Origin: an uncultured Pseudomonadales bacterium
GTDB taxonomy: Bacteria; Pseudomonadota; Gammaproteobacteria; Pseudomonadales; Cellvibrionaceae
NCBI GenBank assembly: GCA_947487765.1
Contig: CANKXO010000002.1
Location: 675,124 to 739,123, forward strand
Direction of reading: 5' to 3'
Length of the DNA: 64,000 nucleotides
The translations under genes and the position numbers were made by a program. Of the stretch, positions 19,292 through 28,287 are shown piece by piece. The notes under the pieces were generated by a model. The model worked only from the letters and a program-made list of their open reading frames with translations. It made no database searches and had not been told where the DNA came from. How positions within the stretch are numbered: the stretch's first letter is position 1; each line of letters starts with the position of its first letter.

Positions 19292-20212
19292 CTATCTTCT
19301 CTGGGAAATAATGGTTATCGCGATACCTATTGCAATAACACCAGCACCACCCCATGTCGACAGGCTGTAACGTTCACCCAATAAAAGTGTAGCGGTAATT
19401 AGACCAACAGCAGCTGCCACATAACCTATCTGACTCAATAAGACTGGACCACCTTTTTGTTGTAACCTGAAAAAAAGAGGGAACGTCAGCCCGGCTACAA
19501 CCATTTGAGATAATGCAGCCCAAGGCAGTTGCTGCAGTACCACAATAGACATAGAGTCTGTCGTTAGCCATAACAAAAGAATAAAAACAATTACCGAAAA
19601 TAGATGACTCCAAAAAGCTAGCATATCTGCCGATGCATCATCAGGCCAGTCAATTGTTCGGTAAACGTTTCCGCAAGCAAGCGCCATTGGAATAGCCACT
19701 GCAGCAATAATCCATAAGATAGTTGGCGCGGCCGGTTCTACACTTCGGGTTACACTCACAATAACAGCACCGAATAAACCCAGTGCAATACCCATTACAC
19801 CTATTTTATTAGGCGTTTTAAGTCTGAACAAAACGGCTAATACCAAGGTAAACACTGGGGACAAGGCAAACATCAACCCGGTATAACCAGAACCTGTATG
19901 CGGTATAACACTGAAGACCAATATGTTGGGAATCACAAAAGAAACCAATCCCGAAATAATGACATAACGAACCATTGGACCTTTAGGTATCTTTAGTCGT
20001 TGCTGAATTATTAGCACAGGTAGTAAAACGATACAGACACCTAATGAAAGTAGCATTGCCCAAAGGATTGGTGAAACACCTGCATTTCCAGCAATTTTCC
20101 CTAGAGGAAAGTTAAACCCGATCAATGTACCTGTCAGCAATAACAAAGCAATTGGGTTTTGTAAAATAGTTGACCATGAATATTTTTGCACGTTAAGAGG
20201 CATAGTGATCAT
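19292..20212 (-). CDS. EamA-type drug/metabolite transporter
   Basis: Inner membrane protein of the DMT superfamily with two EamA repeats and about ten membrane helices over 306 residues. Members export metabolites, amino acids or drugs; the substrate cannot be told from sequence. Repeat 1 begins with ALLLLTGTLIGFNFPLGK and repeat 2 around residue 165. Its start overlaps the stop of the VOC gene (ATGA), so the two are translated together, divergent from a LysR regulator that probably controls them. Confidence 0.88.
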   Translation of the reverse strand: MITMPLNVQKYSWSTILQNPIALLLLTGTLIGFNFPLGKIAGNAGVSPILWAMLLSLGVCIVLLPVLIIQQRLKIPKGPMVRYVIISGLVSFVIPNILVFSVIPHTGSGYTGLMFALSPVFTLVLAVLFRLKTPNKIGVMGIALGLFGAVIVSVTRSVEPAAPTILWIIAAVAIPMALACGNVYRTIDWPDDASADMLAFWSHLFSVIVFILLLWLTTDSMSIVVLQQLPWAALSQMVVAGLTFPLFFRLQQKGGPVLLSQIGYVAAAVGLITATLLLGERYSLSTWGGAGVIAIGIAITIISQRR

Positions 20213-20667
20213 TGAGAAAGTATTCCATCAACTGATGTACTGCTTGTAGATTCATATCGATTTTTTTCACTCGCCACCTCACTCATGTATTCCATAAACT
20301 CAAACTGAAATCCCGCAGGATCATTAAAATAAGCTGTTTTACGGAAGGGGTGCTCTTCACCGTAGATATCAACATCAAAACCAACATCAGCCAAGCGCTG
20401 GATCACACCATCAAGATCATCAACTACAAAACCAATATGAGCAAGTCCTGGTGTATGGCCTTTTAAGTTTCTATTTTCGCCTTTTGCCCCATCGTTTAAG
20501 GTAATGTAGTAATCTTCATCACCTATATGCAGCCATCGTCGCGGTTGCCCATACCAACTATTATCACCTTGCCCCCTCACCTTCCAGTTAGGAAAAGCAG
20601 CCTGAATAAACTCAACACTGGATCTCATATTTTTCACAACTAAATTGACGTGCTCAATTCTGACCAT
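20209..20667 (-). CDS. VOC-family (glyoxalase/dioxygenase fold) protein
   Basis: Small metal-dependent-type protein of the vicinal oxygen chelate superfamily, about 152 residues forming paired beta-alpha-beta-beta-beta modules. It begins MVRIEHVNLVVKNM, where the first metal-ligand His (EHVNL) is expected, and has HIGFVVDDLD and FEFMEYM later with the C-terminal Glu ligand pattern. Start ATG at 20667 follows an AGGAGG ribosome-binding site. The reaction is not predictable. Likely an operon with the DMT exporter, possibly for resistance to or disposal of a small molecule. Confidence 0.83.
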   Translation of the reverse strand: MVRIEHVNLVVKNMRSSVEFIQAAFPNWKVRGQGDNSWYGQPRRWLHIGDEDYYITLNDGAKGENRNLKGHTPGLAHIGFVVDDLDGVIQRLADVGFDVDIYGEEHPFRKTAYFNDPAGFQFEFMEYMSEVASEKNRYESTSSTSVDGILSQ

Positions 20668-20735
20668 ATGCCCTCCTATCAATTTAGGCTATTTGCGTTT
20701 AATTAGGTATTTTGAGCATCCTCTTCATACCTCAT

Positions 20736-20809
20736 ATAGGAAATTGCTAATCACACGAGTAAATTTTATTTAGTTTCCTATTGACTAACAATACACTTGT
20801 TTAGAAAAT
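20736..20809. promoter_or_regulatory. Divergent promoter/operator region of LysR regulator
   Basis: ATAGGAAA (20736-20743) and TTTCCTAT (20774-20781) are a perfect 8-bp inverted repeat 30 bases apart. The right arm abuts a -35-like TTGACT (20781-20786), 17 bases before GAAAAT (20804-20809), a fair promoter for the LysR gene. The repeat may be the LysR site, but the classical T-N11-A form is not obvious. Confidence 0.4.
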
Positions 20810-20842
20810 AACTGTCAACTTATAATCAACAGTAAAGTAAAA

Positions 20843-21754
20843 ATGGAAAATTTTGGCGCTATACCAGTATTCGTTGCGGTAATTGAAAACGGTGGTTTTT
20901 CAGCAGCAGCGGAAAAGTTAGGGATATCTAAATCTGCAGTAAGTAAACGTATCAATAAGCTTGAGACACATCTGGGGGTGCGCTTACTGCATCGCACCAC
21001 TCGTAAACTAAGCTTAACAGAAGCTGGTGAAAGGTATTTTGAGCGTGCAAAACAAGCGCTCTTGGCTGTAAATCAGGCAGAAGATGCGGTGACAGAACTG
21101 CAGGGTGAGCCCCAAGGGACTTTAAAAATCAGTGCACCAATGTCTTTTGGACGGCTGCACATGGCGCCCCTAATCCCCAAATTACTAAAACGCTACCCTA
21201 AACTCCAAGTAAGCTTAATCATGGATGATAGAAAGATAGATCTTATTGCCGAAGGCTATGATGTTGCTATTCGATCGGGGTACCACTTATCTGACTCGAC
21301 ATTAATTGCACGTAAACTCACGCCATTGCACCAAGTATTATGCGCTTCCCCTGATTACCTCAAGCAACACGGGGTACCCAAGATCCCTAATGAGTTAAGA
21401 GAACATAATTGTGTGCTCTTCAGCTACTCTAGTGATACCAATGAATGGACATTAAATAAAAAAGACTTGTCAGAAACAGTAAAAGTATCAGGTAACTATC
21501 AAGTCAATAACAGTGAAGCTCTACTTGAAGCATTAAAACAAGGGATCGGTATTGGCCGTTTACCCACATTTGTTGCAGGGTCTGACCTAAGAGCTAGACG
21601 ATTAATCAAAGTCTTGGATTCTTATCATATTCCATCCCAAAACTTTTATGCCATTTATCCTGAGAGAGAATATCTGCCAGCAAAAGTACGTGTATTTATA
21701 GATTTCGCAATAGAATATTTTGGTGGCGATCACCCATACTGGGATATTGAATAG
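20843..21754 (+). CDS. LysR-family transcriptional regulator
   Basis: LysR-type regulator of 303 residues. N-terminal winged HTH (about 1-60) reads FVAVIENGGFSAAAEKLGIS then SAVSKRINKLETHLGVRLLHRTTRKL, the classic pattern; a periplasmic-binding-protein-like effector domain follows (from about 90). The branch resembles regulators whose targets sit next door, often oxidoreductases or exporters. Divergent from the VOC/DMT pair, which is its most likely target. Effector unknown. Confidence 0.93.
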   Translation: MENFGAIPVFVAVIENGGFSAAAEKLGISKSAVSKRINKLETHLGVRLLHRTTRKLSLTEAGERYFERAKQALLAVNQAEDAVTELQGEPQGTLKISAPMSFGRLHMAPLIPKLLKRYPKLQVSLIMDDRKIDLIAEGYDVAIRSGYHLSDSTLIARKLTPLHQVLCASPDYLKQHGVPKIPNELREHNCVLFSYSSDTNEWTLNKKDLSETVKVSGNYQVNNSEALLEALKQGIGIGRLPTFVAGSDLRARRLIKVLDSYHIPSQNFYAIYPEREYLPAKVRVFIDFAIEYFGGDHPYWDIE

Positions 21755-21798
21755 CAAAAATACGGTTATACTGATTAACCAAACCCTGAGTAGCAAAC

Positions 21799-22632
21799 AT
21801 GATTTATATTGGTAAAAGTTATACCCTGGAAGTCGTTAAAATGATTAGTTTTGGTGTCTACCTCGATGCAGATAATTTAGGCACTATACTACTGCCAAAA
21901 AAATTCACACCCAACAACACACAAATTGGCGATAACATTCATGTTTTCTTATATTTAGATTCAGAAGACAGGCTTGTAGCAACCACACAGACACCCAAAG
22001 CTCAAGTCGGCGAATTTGCCTACCTAGAAGTTACCGCGACTACCAACTTTGGTGCGTTTCTGGATTGGGGGCTAGATAAAGATCTGCTTGTACCCTTTGG
22101 CGAACAGCATAAGCCAATGACAGTCGGTACTTCATATTTAGTGTATATTTATGAAAATCATGCTGACGACCGTATAGTCGCCTCATCAAAGCTGGATAAA
22201 TTCCTAGACAAACAGCCGCCCTACTACAAACCTAAACAAGCCGTGGACTTGGTAATAGCCAATAGTACAGAGCTAGGTTATAAAGCCATTATTAACCATA
22301 CTCACTGGGGAGTTTTATTTAAAGAAGATGTTTTTCAGCGCTTAAGCTATGGCCAATCCATAAAAGGGTACATTAAACGCATCCGACATGATGGCAAAAT
22401 TGATTTAATGCTACAGGGCGGACAGGAAACCCATGATAAAAACTCTAAAATCATTAAAGATTACCTCATTAAACATAATGGTTATGCTCCTGTACACGAC
22501 AAAACAGACCCTCAATTGATTTCGTCATTATTTGGTATCAGTAAAAATGCGTTTAAGAGGGCTCTGGGAACTTTATACAAGCAACGTATTATTGATATAG
22601 AAAAAGAAGGGATTCGATTGCTAAAAAAATAA
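21799..22632 (+). CDS. CvfB-like S1 RNA-binding protein
   Basis: Cytoplasmic RNA-binding protein of the CvfB/YitL family, 277 residues. Two to three S1-like barrels are visible (VVKMISFGVYLD, VTATTNFGAFLDWGLDKDLL and IINHTHWGVLF segments) followed by a C-terminal winged helix (LFGISKNAFKRALGTLYKQ) ending in a RIIDIEKEGIRLL beta-wing. Homologues affect virulence factor expression in staphylococci; the role in Gram-negatives is unclear. Starts 44 bases after the LysR gene on the same strand. Confidence 0.9.
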   Translation: MIYIGKSYTLEVVKMISFGVYLDADNLGTILLPKKFTPNNTQIGDNIHVFLYLDSEDRLVATTQTPKAQVGEFAYLEVTATTNFGAFLDWGLDKDLLVPFGEQHKPMTVGTSYLVYIYENHADDRIVASSKLDKFLDKQPPYYKPKQAVDLVIANSTELGYKAIINHTHWGVLFKEDVFQRLSYGQSIKGYIKRIRHDGKIDLMLQGGQETHDKNSKIIKDYLIKHNGYAPVHDKTDPQLISSLFGISKNAFKRALGTLYKQRIIDIEKEGIRLLKK

Positions 22633-22665
22633 TACACGAGCATGTATAAATATTCTCAAGCATGA

Positions 22666-23556
22666 TTATTGATAGCTCTTTAGCAATTCACTAAAAACCT
22701 TTGGTTGTTCCAAGTTAGGATAATGCCCACAATTATCGAACTCTACGATTTCACACATAGGCAGATGTTCACGTATACTAGCAAAATCGGTATGCCTATG
22801 TGATCGATCTTGGTTACCCCATACCATTGTAGCTGGAACCTCAATATTATTTAGCTCACTTCCGTCCGCCCTCATCATCCCTTGTACCAAACTTGCCAAA
22901 CAATTACATCCTCCGGTATCGAGCGTCTTTAGCGCGCAGGCAGTAAAACCTTCTTTATGAGGACTTTCTTTTGGCAGCGACATTTTTTCATACCAAATCG
23001 AAGTAATTTTTTTAGATGTAGCCACATTAATTAACTGACCTAAATATGGAACTTTGAATATATTAGGAATATTATAATTAACCCATTGATATTGCATAAC
23101 ATCGATAGAGGGAGTTTGCCCCAGAACAAGCCTAACAACTCTTTCGGGGTATTTTTTTGCAACAGCTATTGCGATATGTCCATTTATGCAAGTAAACGAC
23201 AGAGTTGCTCTATCTATCCCAAGCGCGTCCATTATATGGATGATATTACAGACACTTTTATTTATACTAAAATCATAACTTAACTTTGGATAGGAAAAGC
23301 CAAAACCTATCATATCAAAACAAACCACTCTAAAGTTATCTCGGGTTTCAGAGATTAAAGTATTAAAATGCTCAATCACACATGGACCATCAGGTACCAT
23401 AAGCAATACTGGCTTATGCCCTCCTGTATCTCTGACTCGAACTTTCCCTGCATCCGTATCAATCAAATATATATCTTTTGACCAAGAAGCCATTACCTTC
23501 TTAGAAGGATAACGATAAAATTTTTTAAGACCGTCTACTATTTGACCATTCATCAC
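22666..23556 (-). CDS. Alpha/beta hydrolase with Cys at the nucleophile position
   Basis: Alpha/beta-hydrolase fold protein of 296 residues. The fold pattern is clear (FRVVCFDMIGFGFSYP, then a nucleophile elbow, then KYPERVVRLVLG). The usual G-x-S-x-G elbow reads S-F-T-C123-I-N-G126-H, so Cys takes the place of Ser and the first Gly is lost. Asp250 (WGNQDRSH) and His278 (NCGHYPN) fit the other triad members. Substrate unknown; a Cys-His-Asp triad is known in dienelactone hydrolases, though this protein is not obviously one. Monocistronic, convergent with the CvfB gene. Confidence 0.82.
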   Translation of the reverse strand: MMNGQIVDGLKKFYRYPSKKVMASWSKDIYLIDTDAGKVRVRDTGGHKPVLLMVPDGPCVIEHFNTLISETRDNFRVVCFDMIGFGFSYPKLSYDFSINKSVCNIIHIMDALGIDRATLSFTCINGHIAIAVAKKYPERVVRLVLGQTPSIDVMQYQWVNYNIPNIFKVPYLGQLINVATSKKITSIWYEKMSLPKESPHKEGFTACALKTLDTGGCNCLASLVQGMMRADGSELNNIEVPATMVWGNQDRSHRHTDFASIREHLPMCEIVEFDNCGHYPNLEQPKVFSELLKSYQ

Positions 23557-23748
23557 TTAACTCTTAAGAAATTTTTCGGCATACAAAGAATAAGTCTATA
23601 ACGATTCGTTTATCTAAGCACTAAAATAAAATGCTTAATGATTTAATATACCCGTAAGACTTTTGTTCAAAGCATTAGAATGTAATAATAAAATATGAAA
23701 TTAGACAATCTTATATATTAAATTCATTTCTTAACTCTAAGAGCATAT

Positions 23749-24564
23749 GTGAAAGTTATATCGGTTAATGTTAATGGCATTCGTGCCGCTGCGCGTAAAG
23801 GCTTATATGCATGGCTCAAAAAAGTGGATGCAGATGTTATTTGTCTACAAGAATTAAAAGCTCAGCCAGATCAAATTGAAGACGAGCTTTATCACCCGGC
23901 TGGCTATTACAGTTACTTTCATTGTGCTGAAAAAAAAGGGTATAGCAGTGTCGGTATTTACTGTAAACAAAAGCCTGATGCAATCCATATGGGTTTAGGC
24001 GCAATCAGTAAAGACGACTGGAGCGATGTCGATGCTGAAGGCCGCTACATACAGGCAGATTTTAAAGGAATTAGTATTGCCTCTTTATACATGCCCTCTG
24101 GTTCATCAAAAGAAGAAAGACAATTATTTAAATATGACGTAATGGAACGTTTTGAGTCGGTATTGAAATCGATGTTACGAAAAAGACGTGAATTTATTAT
24201 TTGTGGTGACTGGAACATTGCCCACAAAAAAATAGATATAAAAAACTGGCGCGGCAATCAAAAAAACTCCGGCTTTTTGCCCGAAGAACGGGCCTGGATG
24301 GATTGGCTATTGAATGACGGCGATAACAGACGAGAGAGACCATTAAAATTTGTCGATGCATTTAGAGTTATTAACCAAAAAGAACATGAATACACTTGGT
24401 GGTCAAATCGGGGACAAGCATGGGCAAATAACACAGGATGGAGAATTGACTACCAAATAGTCACTCCTGGGTTAAAAGATAAAATCGTTACAGGGTCTGA
24501 CCTTATATACAAAGACGAGCGCTTTTCTGACCATGCCCCCCTTTTAATAGAATATGAATATTAA
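23749..24564 (+). CDS. xthA: Exodeoxyribonuclease III, ExoA/Crc-related lineage
   Basis: Exonuclease III-type AP endonuclease for base-excision repair, 271 residues, start GTG (the adjacent ATG is followed by a stop). Endonuclease/exonuclease/phosphatase catalytic residues are intact: Asn in NVNGIRAA, Glu in LQELKAQ, Asp/Asn in CGDWNIAH and Asp-His in FSDHAPLL. The overall sequence, for example DIKNWR and GFLPEERAWMD, is close to Pseudomonas Crc, which is a catalytically dead relative; here the active site is kept, so repair activity is expected. Tail-to-tail four-base overlap with roxA. Confidence 0.92.
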   Translation: MKVISVNVNGIRAAARKGLYAWLKKVDADVICLQELKAQPDQIEDELYHPAGYYSYFHCAEKKGYSSVGIYCKQKPDAIHMGLGAISKDDWSDVDAEGRYIQADFKGISIASLYMPSGSSKEERQLFKYDVMERFESVLKSMLRKRREFIICGDWNIAHKKIDIKNWRGNQKNSGFLPEERAWMDWLLNDGDNRRERPLKFVDAFRVINQKEHEYTWWSNRGQAWANNTGWRIDYQIVTPGLKDKIVTGSDLIYKDERFSDHAPLLIEYEY

Positions 24565-25685
24565 TCATCAGAATTTGATAACTGGATATCGCCATTATTT
24601 AAGCAATCAACAAGTATATTAAGTTGCTCTTGAGATAACGGTGAGGAAACTACACCATCACATACGGATCGAGCAAAAGCTTCATCAACAACATAGGTTT
24701 CCCCATTAACAAATAAATTCGCTGCTGAAAAAGCCAAACGACTGTGCGGCGGCTTATAGAAAGTAAGTGTTTTTTCTTTTTGTACTAAAGTCTGAAGCTG
24801 TCCAATATCCCAAGAAATACCCTCATCATCTAGCGCGCTATAACGTGGTTCGGTAACAAGTTCGCCAAATGCCTGCTGAATAGAGATTTGTAGTTTTTCT
24901 GTTGTCAGCCCGGATAAAAAATATTCTAGCTGCTTATGTGCTGCTCGATTTATTTTTGCAGGGTGCTTGTCAATGGATGATTGACTATCTCTATAACGTT
25001 TATTTTCTGATAAATTTTCAATCCAATGTTCTAACGTCGCTGTCAACAGCTCTTTTTCCGATGGCGCACGAAACCCAACAGACAATGTAATACAATCATC
25101 ACTAATAGCAGTACCCCAGTGTGCAACGCCTGCTGGGATATAAATCATATCTCCAGGGTTCAGCACATACGTTTCTATTGCACTGAACTCTGAAAGTAAC
25201 TTGACTTGATCATTACTTTGTAAGGGTGTTGACTCGTTGCATAATTGACCTAGCTTCCATTCACGCCCTCCTGATATCTGAATAAGAAACACATCGTAGT
25301 AATCAAAATGCGGGCCTACACCACCACCAACAGGTGCATAACTAGCCATAATATCTTCTAAACGCCACTGCGGTAAAAACTCAAATCGCGTGAGAATATG
25401 CCCAACCTCTTCGATCCACTGATCGACACCTTGTACTAATAATGTCCAATTTTTATTCGGCAAGGAGGAAAAGTCATTTTCTGAAAAAGGGCCATGGCGG
25501 CAACTCCAGGCATCATTCAAACCGAATCCAGAAATGATGCGCGCCTCCACTTCAGGCTCACAGGACAAACCTGATAAATCGCCACCATCAACAATACCAT
25601 TTAAGTCACTCATGGATTCTCGTATCAGCAACGGCTTTTGTTGCCAATAATATTGCAAAAACTCTTCTTTATTTTTCATAGACAA
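24561..25685 (-). CDS. roxA: Ribosomal protein uL16 arginine hydroxylase (RoxA/YcfD family)
   Basis: JmjC/cupin-fold Fe(II)/2-oxoglutarate oxygenase that hydroxylates an arginine of ribosomal protein L16. The Fe-binding HxD motif (GPHFDYYDVFLIQ) and the distal His (IPAGVAHWG) are present, preceded by the family segment YAPVGGGVGPHFD. N-terminal KEEFLQYYWQQKPLLIR is also typical. 374 residues, with the C-terminal dimerisation/winged-helix part present. Two starts (residue 1 or Met3) are possible. Divergent from the phytase-like gene. Confidence 0.93.
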   Translation of the reverse strand: MSMKNKEEFLQYYWQQKPLLIRESMSDLNGIVDGGDLSGLSCEPEVEARIISGFGLNDAWSCRHGPFSENDFSSLPNKNWTLLVQGVDQWIEEVGHILTRFEFLPQWRLEDIMASYAPVGGGVGPHFDYYDVFLIQISGGREWKLGQLCNESTPLQSNDQVKLLSEFSAIETYVLNPGDMIYIPAGVAHWGTAISDDCITLSVGFRAPSEKELLTATLEHWIENLSENKRYRDSQSSIDKHPAKINRAAHKQLEYFLSGLTTEKLQISIQQAFGELVTEPRYSALDDEGISWDIGQLQTLVQKEKTLTFYKPPHSRLAFSAANLFVNGETYVVDEAFARSVCDGVVSSPLSQEQLNILVDCLNNGDIQLSNSDD

Positions 25686-25738
25686 TACACATAGACGTAT
25701 CTTAGCAGTATATCATTTCAACGTTGTACAAATATAAA

Positions 25739-25792
25739 GCCAATGCCTTATTACCGTAACATTGGCACATTATTATCCGCGCTTTGTATAAA
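25739..25792 (+). promoter_or_regulatory. Promoter with overlapping inverted repeat before phytase-like gene
   Basis: TTGGCA (25763-25768) and TATAAA (25787-25792) at 18-base spacing match a sigma70 promoter well. GCCAATG (25739-25745) and CATTGGC (25760-25766) form a perfect inverted repeat overlapping the -35 element, as a repressor operator would. I see no convincing Pho box here. Confidence 0.55.
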
Positions 25793-25813
25793 ATGTATAA
25801 GTAAAGGGTATCT

Positions 25814-27997
25814 ATGAAAACACTATTCACTAAAAGGCTATTCACTAAAGGATTAATACCACTAGCCGCAATTATCACAACTTCTGTAGCAGATGCTGAC
25901 TCCTTTAAGCGCATTGCGTCATGGTCAACGGCTAGCAATTTACCCTCAGGAAAAGAATATAAAACTGAAACATCCGCCGAAATTATCACAGTAAGTAAGG
26001 ATGGTAAGACGCTCATTTATTCTGACAGCCCTTTAGGCGGTATAGGCTTTATCGATATTCGTAACGAAGCCAAACCTAAAGCAGCAGGCTTTTTATCGTT
26101 AAACGGTGAACCTACCTCTGTCTCAGTATCAAAAAAATACGTATTGGCGGGCATCAATACGTCTAAAAGTTATACAAGACCTAGCGGATCCTTAGTCACA
26201 GTCGATATTAAAAAACAAACCATCATCAGCCAATGTGAACTTGGTGGCCAGCCCGACTCTGTTGCTGTTTCTAAAGATAACAAATACGTTGCCATTGCAA
26301 TAGAAAATGAACGTGACGAAGATTTAAATGATGGCGCCTTACCACAATTGCCAGCTGGTAATCTCGTCATCATTCCATTGAGCAAAGGGCAACCAAAGTG
26401 CGAACAAAAGAAAATTGTTAGCCTGACAAACCTAGCAGAGGTCGGCGCTACGGATCCTGAACCTGAATTTGTAGACTTTAACAGTAACAATGAAATTGTA
26501 GTAACCCTTCAGGAAAACAATCACATAGCAATAGTTGATGCAAAAAATGGCAAAGTTACTAGCCATTTCTCTGCAGGATCAGTCAATTTAGAAAATGTTG
26601 ATCTTAAAGAAGAGCGCGCACTAACATTTGCTGGGACACAGAAGAATCGGAAACGTGAACCAGATGCCGTTAAATGGATTGATGATGACCGTTTTGTAAC
26701 CGCTAACGAAGGGGATTATGAGGGCGGCTCTAGGGGTTTTACTATTTTTAATAAGCAGGGTAATGTACTTTTCGATTCTGGTTTAGACCTAGAATACCGT
26801 ATAGCCATGGCAGGCCATTATCCTGAGAAGCGCTCAGGTAATAAAGGTGTTGAGCCAGAAGGCCTTGAAGTCGCAACATTTGGTAAAGATACTTATATTT
26901 TTGTTCTTGCTGAACGCTCTGGCATTGTTGGCGTTTATAAAGACACTGGAAATAAGCCTGAATTTATACAACTACTACCTGCCGGCATTGCACCAGAAGG
27001 TGCTATTGCAATTCCTAATCGTAAGCTACTAGTGGTTGCCAATGAAAAAGATCTTATCGAAGATAAAGGGCCTCGCTCTCATGTCATGCTCTATAAATTA
27101 GGTAAAGGCACTGCGGAATATCCACACATTGAATCAGTAATGGATGGAGATCGCCCGATCGGTTGGGGAGCACTTTCGGGATTGGTTGCTGACGAAACTA
27201 AAGCCGGTATTTTATATGCAGTTAATGATAGTTTCTATCGTAGCCAACCAACCATTTTTACCATTGACGCTAATCAAACACCTGCGAAAATTATCAAAGC
27301 AACTCCCATAAAGCGCGATGGCATACCCGCACAAAAATTAGATATGGAAGGTATCACAACAGATGGAAAAGGTGGTTTCTGGATTGCCTCAGAGGGCCGC
27401 ACAGGGAAACTAGTACCTCATGCTATCTTTCACGTTAACGCCAAAGGGAAAATCAAGAAAGAAATTTCTTTCCCAACAGAGTTGTTAGCTGTCGAAAAAC
27501 GCTTTGGTGCAGAAGGTATTACTCGGATTGGTGACACTTTATGGATTGCCATTCAGCGCCAATGGAAAGATGACCCTAAAAATACTGTAAAGCTTGTTTC
27601 TTACAACATTAAAAGTAAGGAATGGGGTGCTGTCCGCTACCCAACTGAAGCTGCAGAAAAAGGCTGGATAGGCTTATCAGAGGTTACCGCACATGGAGAT
27701 TATATTTATATTATTGAGCGAGATAATCAGATAGGAGATAAAGCAAAAGTTAAGCGTTTATATCGTGTCTCTCAAAATGAATTGACACCAAGTAAATTAG
27801 GTAGCGACTTACCAGTCGTTAAAAAGGAACTGGTACGTGACTTCATTCCTGACCTTAAGAAAACTAACGGCTATGTTACTGATAAAATTGAAGGTTTTGC
27901 AATTGATGTTAATGACCAAGGTTATGCAATTACTGATAACGATGGCGTAGATGATAGCTCTGGCGAAACAGTTTTCTTCTCTACAGGAAAAATGTAA
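25814..27997 (+). CDS. Secreted phytase-like esterase-domain protein with N-terminal beta-propeller
   Basis: Exported protein of 727 residues with a signal sequence (about residues 1-29). The first half has repeated propeller-like strands (TVSKDGKTLIYSDSP, SVSKKYVLAGIN, AVSKDNKYVAIAIENER) of the YncE or choice-of-anchor type. The second half, from about residue 430, matches the esterase-like phytase domain (ALSGLVADETKAGILYAVND, LDMEGITTDGKGGFWIASEGR, EGFAIDVNDQGYAITDNDGVDD). Related proteins release phosphate from organic phosphates or are Pho-regulated, but the activity is unproven. Followed by a hairpin and then a porin gene. Confidence 0.85.
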   Translation: MKTLFTKRLFTKGLIPLAAIITTSVADADSFKRIASWSTASNLPSGKEYKTETSAEIITVSKDGKTLIYSDSPLGGIGFIDIRNEAKPKAAGFLSLNGEPTSVSVSKKYVLAGINTSKSYTRPSGSLVTVDIKKQTIISQCELGGQPDSVAVSKDNKYVAIAIENERDEDLNDGALPQLPAGNLVIIPLSKGQPKCEQKKIVSLTNLAEVGATDPEPEFVDFNSNNEIVVTLQENNHIAIVDAKNGKVTSHFSAGSVNLENVDLKEERALTFAGTQKNRKREPDAVKWIDDDRFVTANEGDYEGGSRGFTIFNKQGNVLFDSGLDLEYRIAMAGHYPEKRSGNKGVEPEGLEVATFGKDTYIFVLAERSGIVGVYKDTGNKPEFIQLLPAGIAPEGAIAIPNRKLLVVANEKDLIEDKGPRSHVMLYKLGKGTAEYPHIESVMDGDRPIGWGALSGLVADETKAGILYAVNDSFYRSQPTIFTIDANQTPAKIIKATPIKRDGIPAQKLDMEGITTDGKGGFWIASEGRTGKLVPHAIFHVNAKGKIKKEISFPTELLAVEKRFGAEGITRIGDTLWIAIQRQWKDDPKNTVKLVSYNIKSKEWGAVRYPTEAAEKGWIGLSEVTAHGDYIYIIERDNQIGDKAKVKRLYRVSQNELTPSKLGSDLPVVKKELVRDFIPDLKKTNGYVTDKIEGFAIDVNDQGYAITDNDGVDDSSGETVFFSTGKM

Positions 27998-28006
27998 CAA
28001 CTTAGA

Positions 28007-28039
28007 TGATGAAAGATTGCACAATGCAATCTTTCATCA
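28007..28039 (+). terminator. Hairpin after phytase-like gene
   Basis: Perfect 15-bp stem, TGATGAAAGATTGCA (28007-28021) and TGCAATCTTTCATCA (28025-28039), three-base loop, then a short T-rich stretch (CACTTTTC). Probable terminator separating the phytase-like and porin units. Confidence 0.65.
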
Positions 28040-28132
28040 CACTTTTCTGAGAAAAACTCAAACAAAAACGTTATTTTCATAAGGTTATAACCTATCAACT
28101 ACGATAATTTATTTTCCAAAAAGTTAAGAAAA

Positions 28133-28176
28133 TGACATATTTTTTTAACAATCTCGTAACAAACACACCCTAATAT
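28133..28176 (+). promoter_or_regulatory. Candidate PhoB boxes and -10 element of porin gene
   Basis: Three 7-mers spaced by four bases: TGACATA (28133-28139), TTTAACA (28144-28150) and CGTAACA (28155-28161), then nine bases to TAATAT (28171-28176). Eleven-base phasing and placement in the -35 position are how PhoB sites are built, and TTTAACAATCT also occurs in the E. coli phoE Pho box as I recall it. Individual repeats are divergent, so this is a candidate only. Confidence 0.5.
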
Positions 28177-28287
28177 GCCTCGCGTTAACGAAGTAAAACA
28201 TTAAAACTTGTAATTATTTTTATTAAAAATAATTTTACTCGTCTAGCGAATAACTCTTTTATATTTAAATTACCTTAGGGGTTCTCC

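Noticed and set aside
25702..26016. Minus-strand 104-codon frame over the roxA/phytase-like junction
   Set aside because: It covers the promoter and signal-peptide region of the phytase-like gene and its translation resembles no protein.
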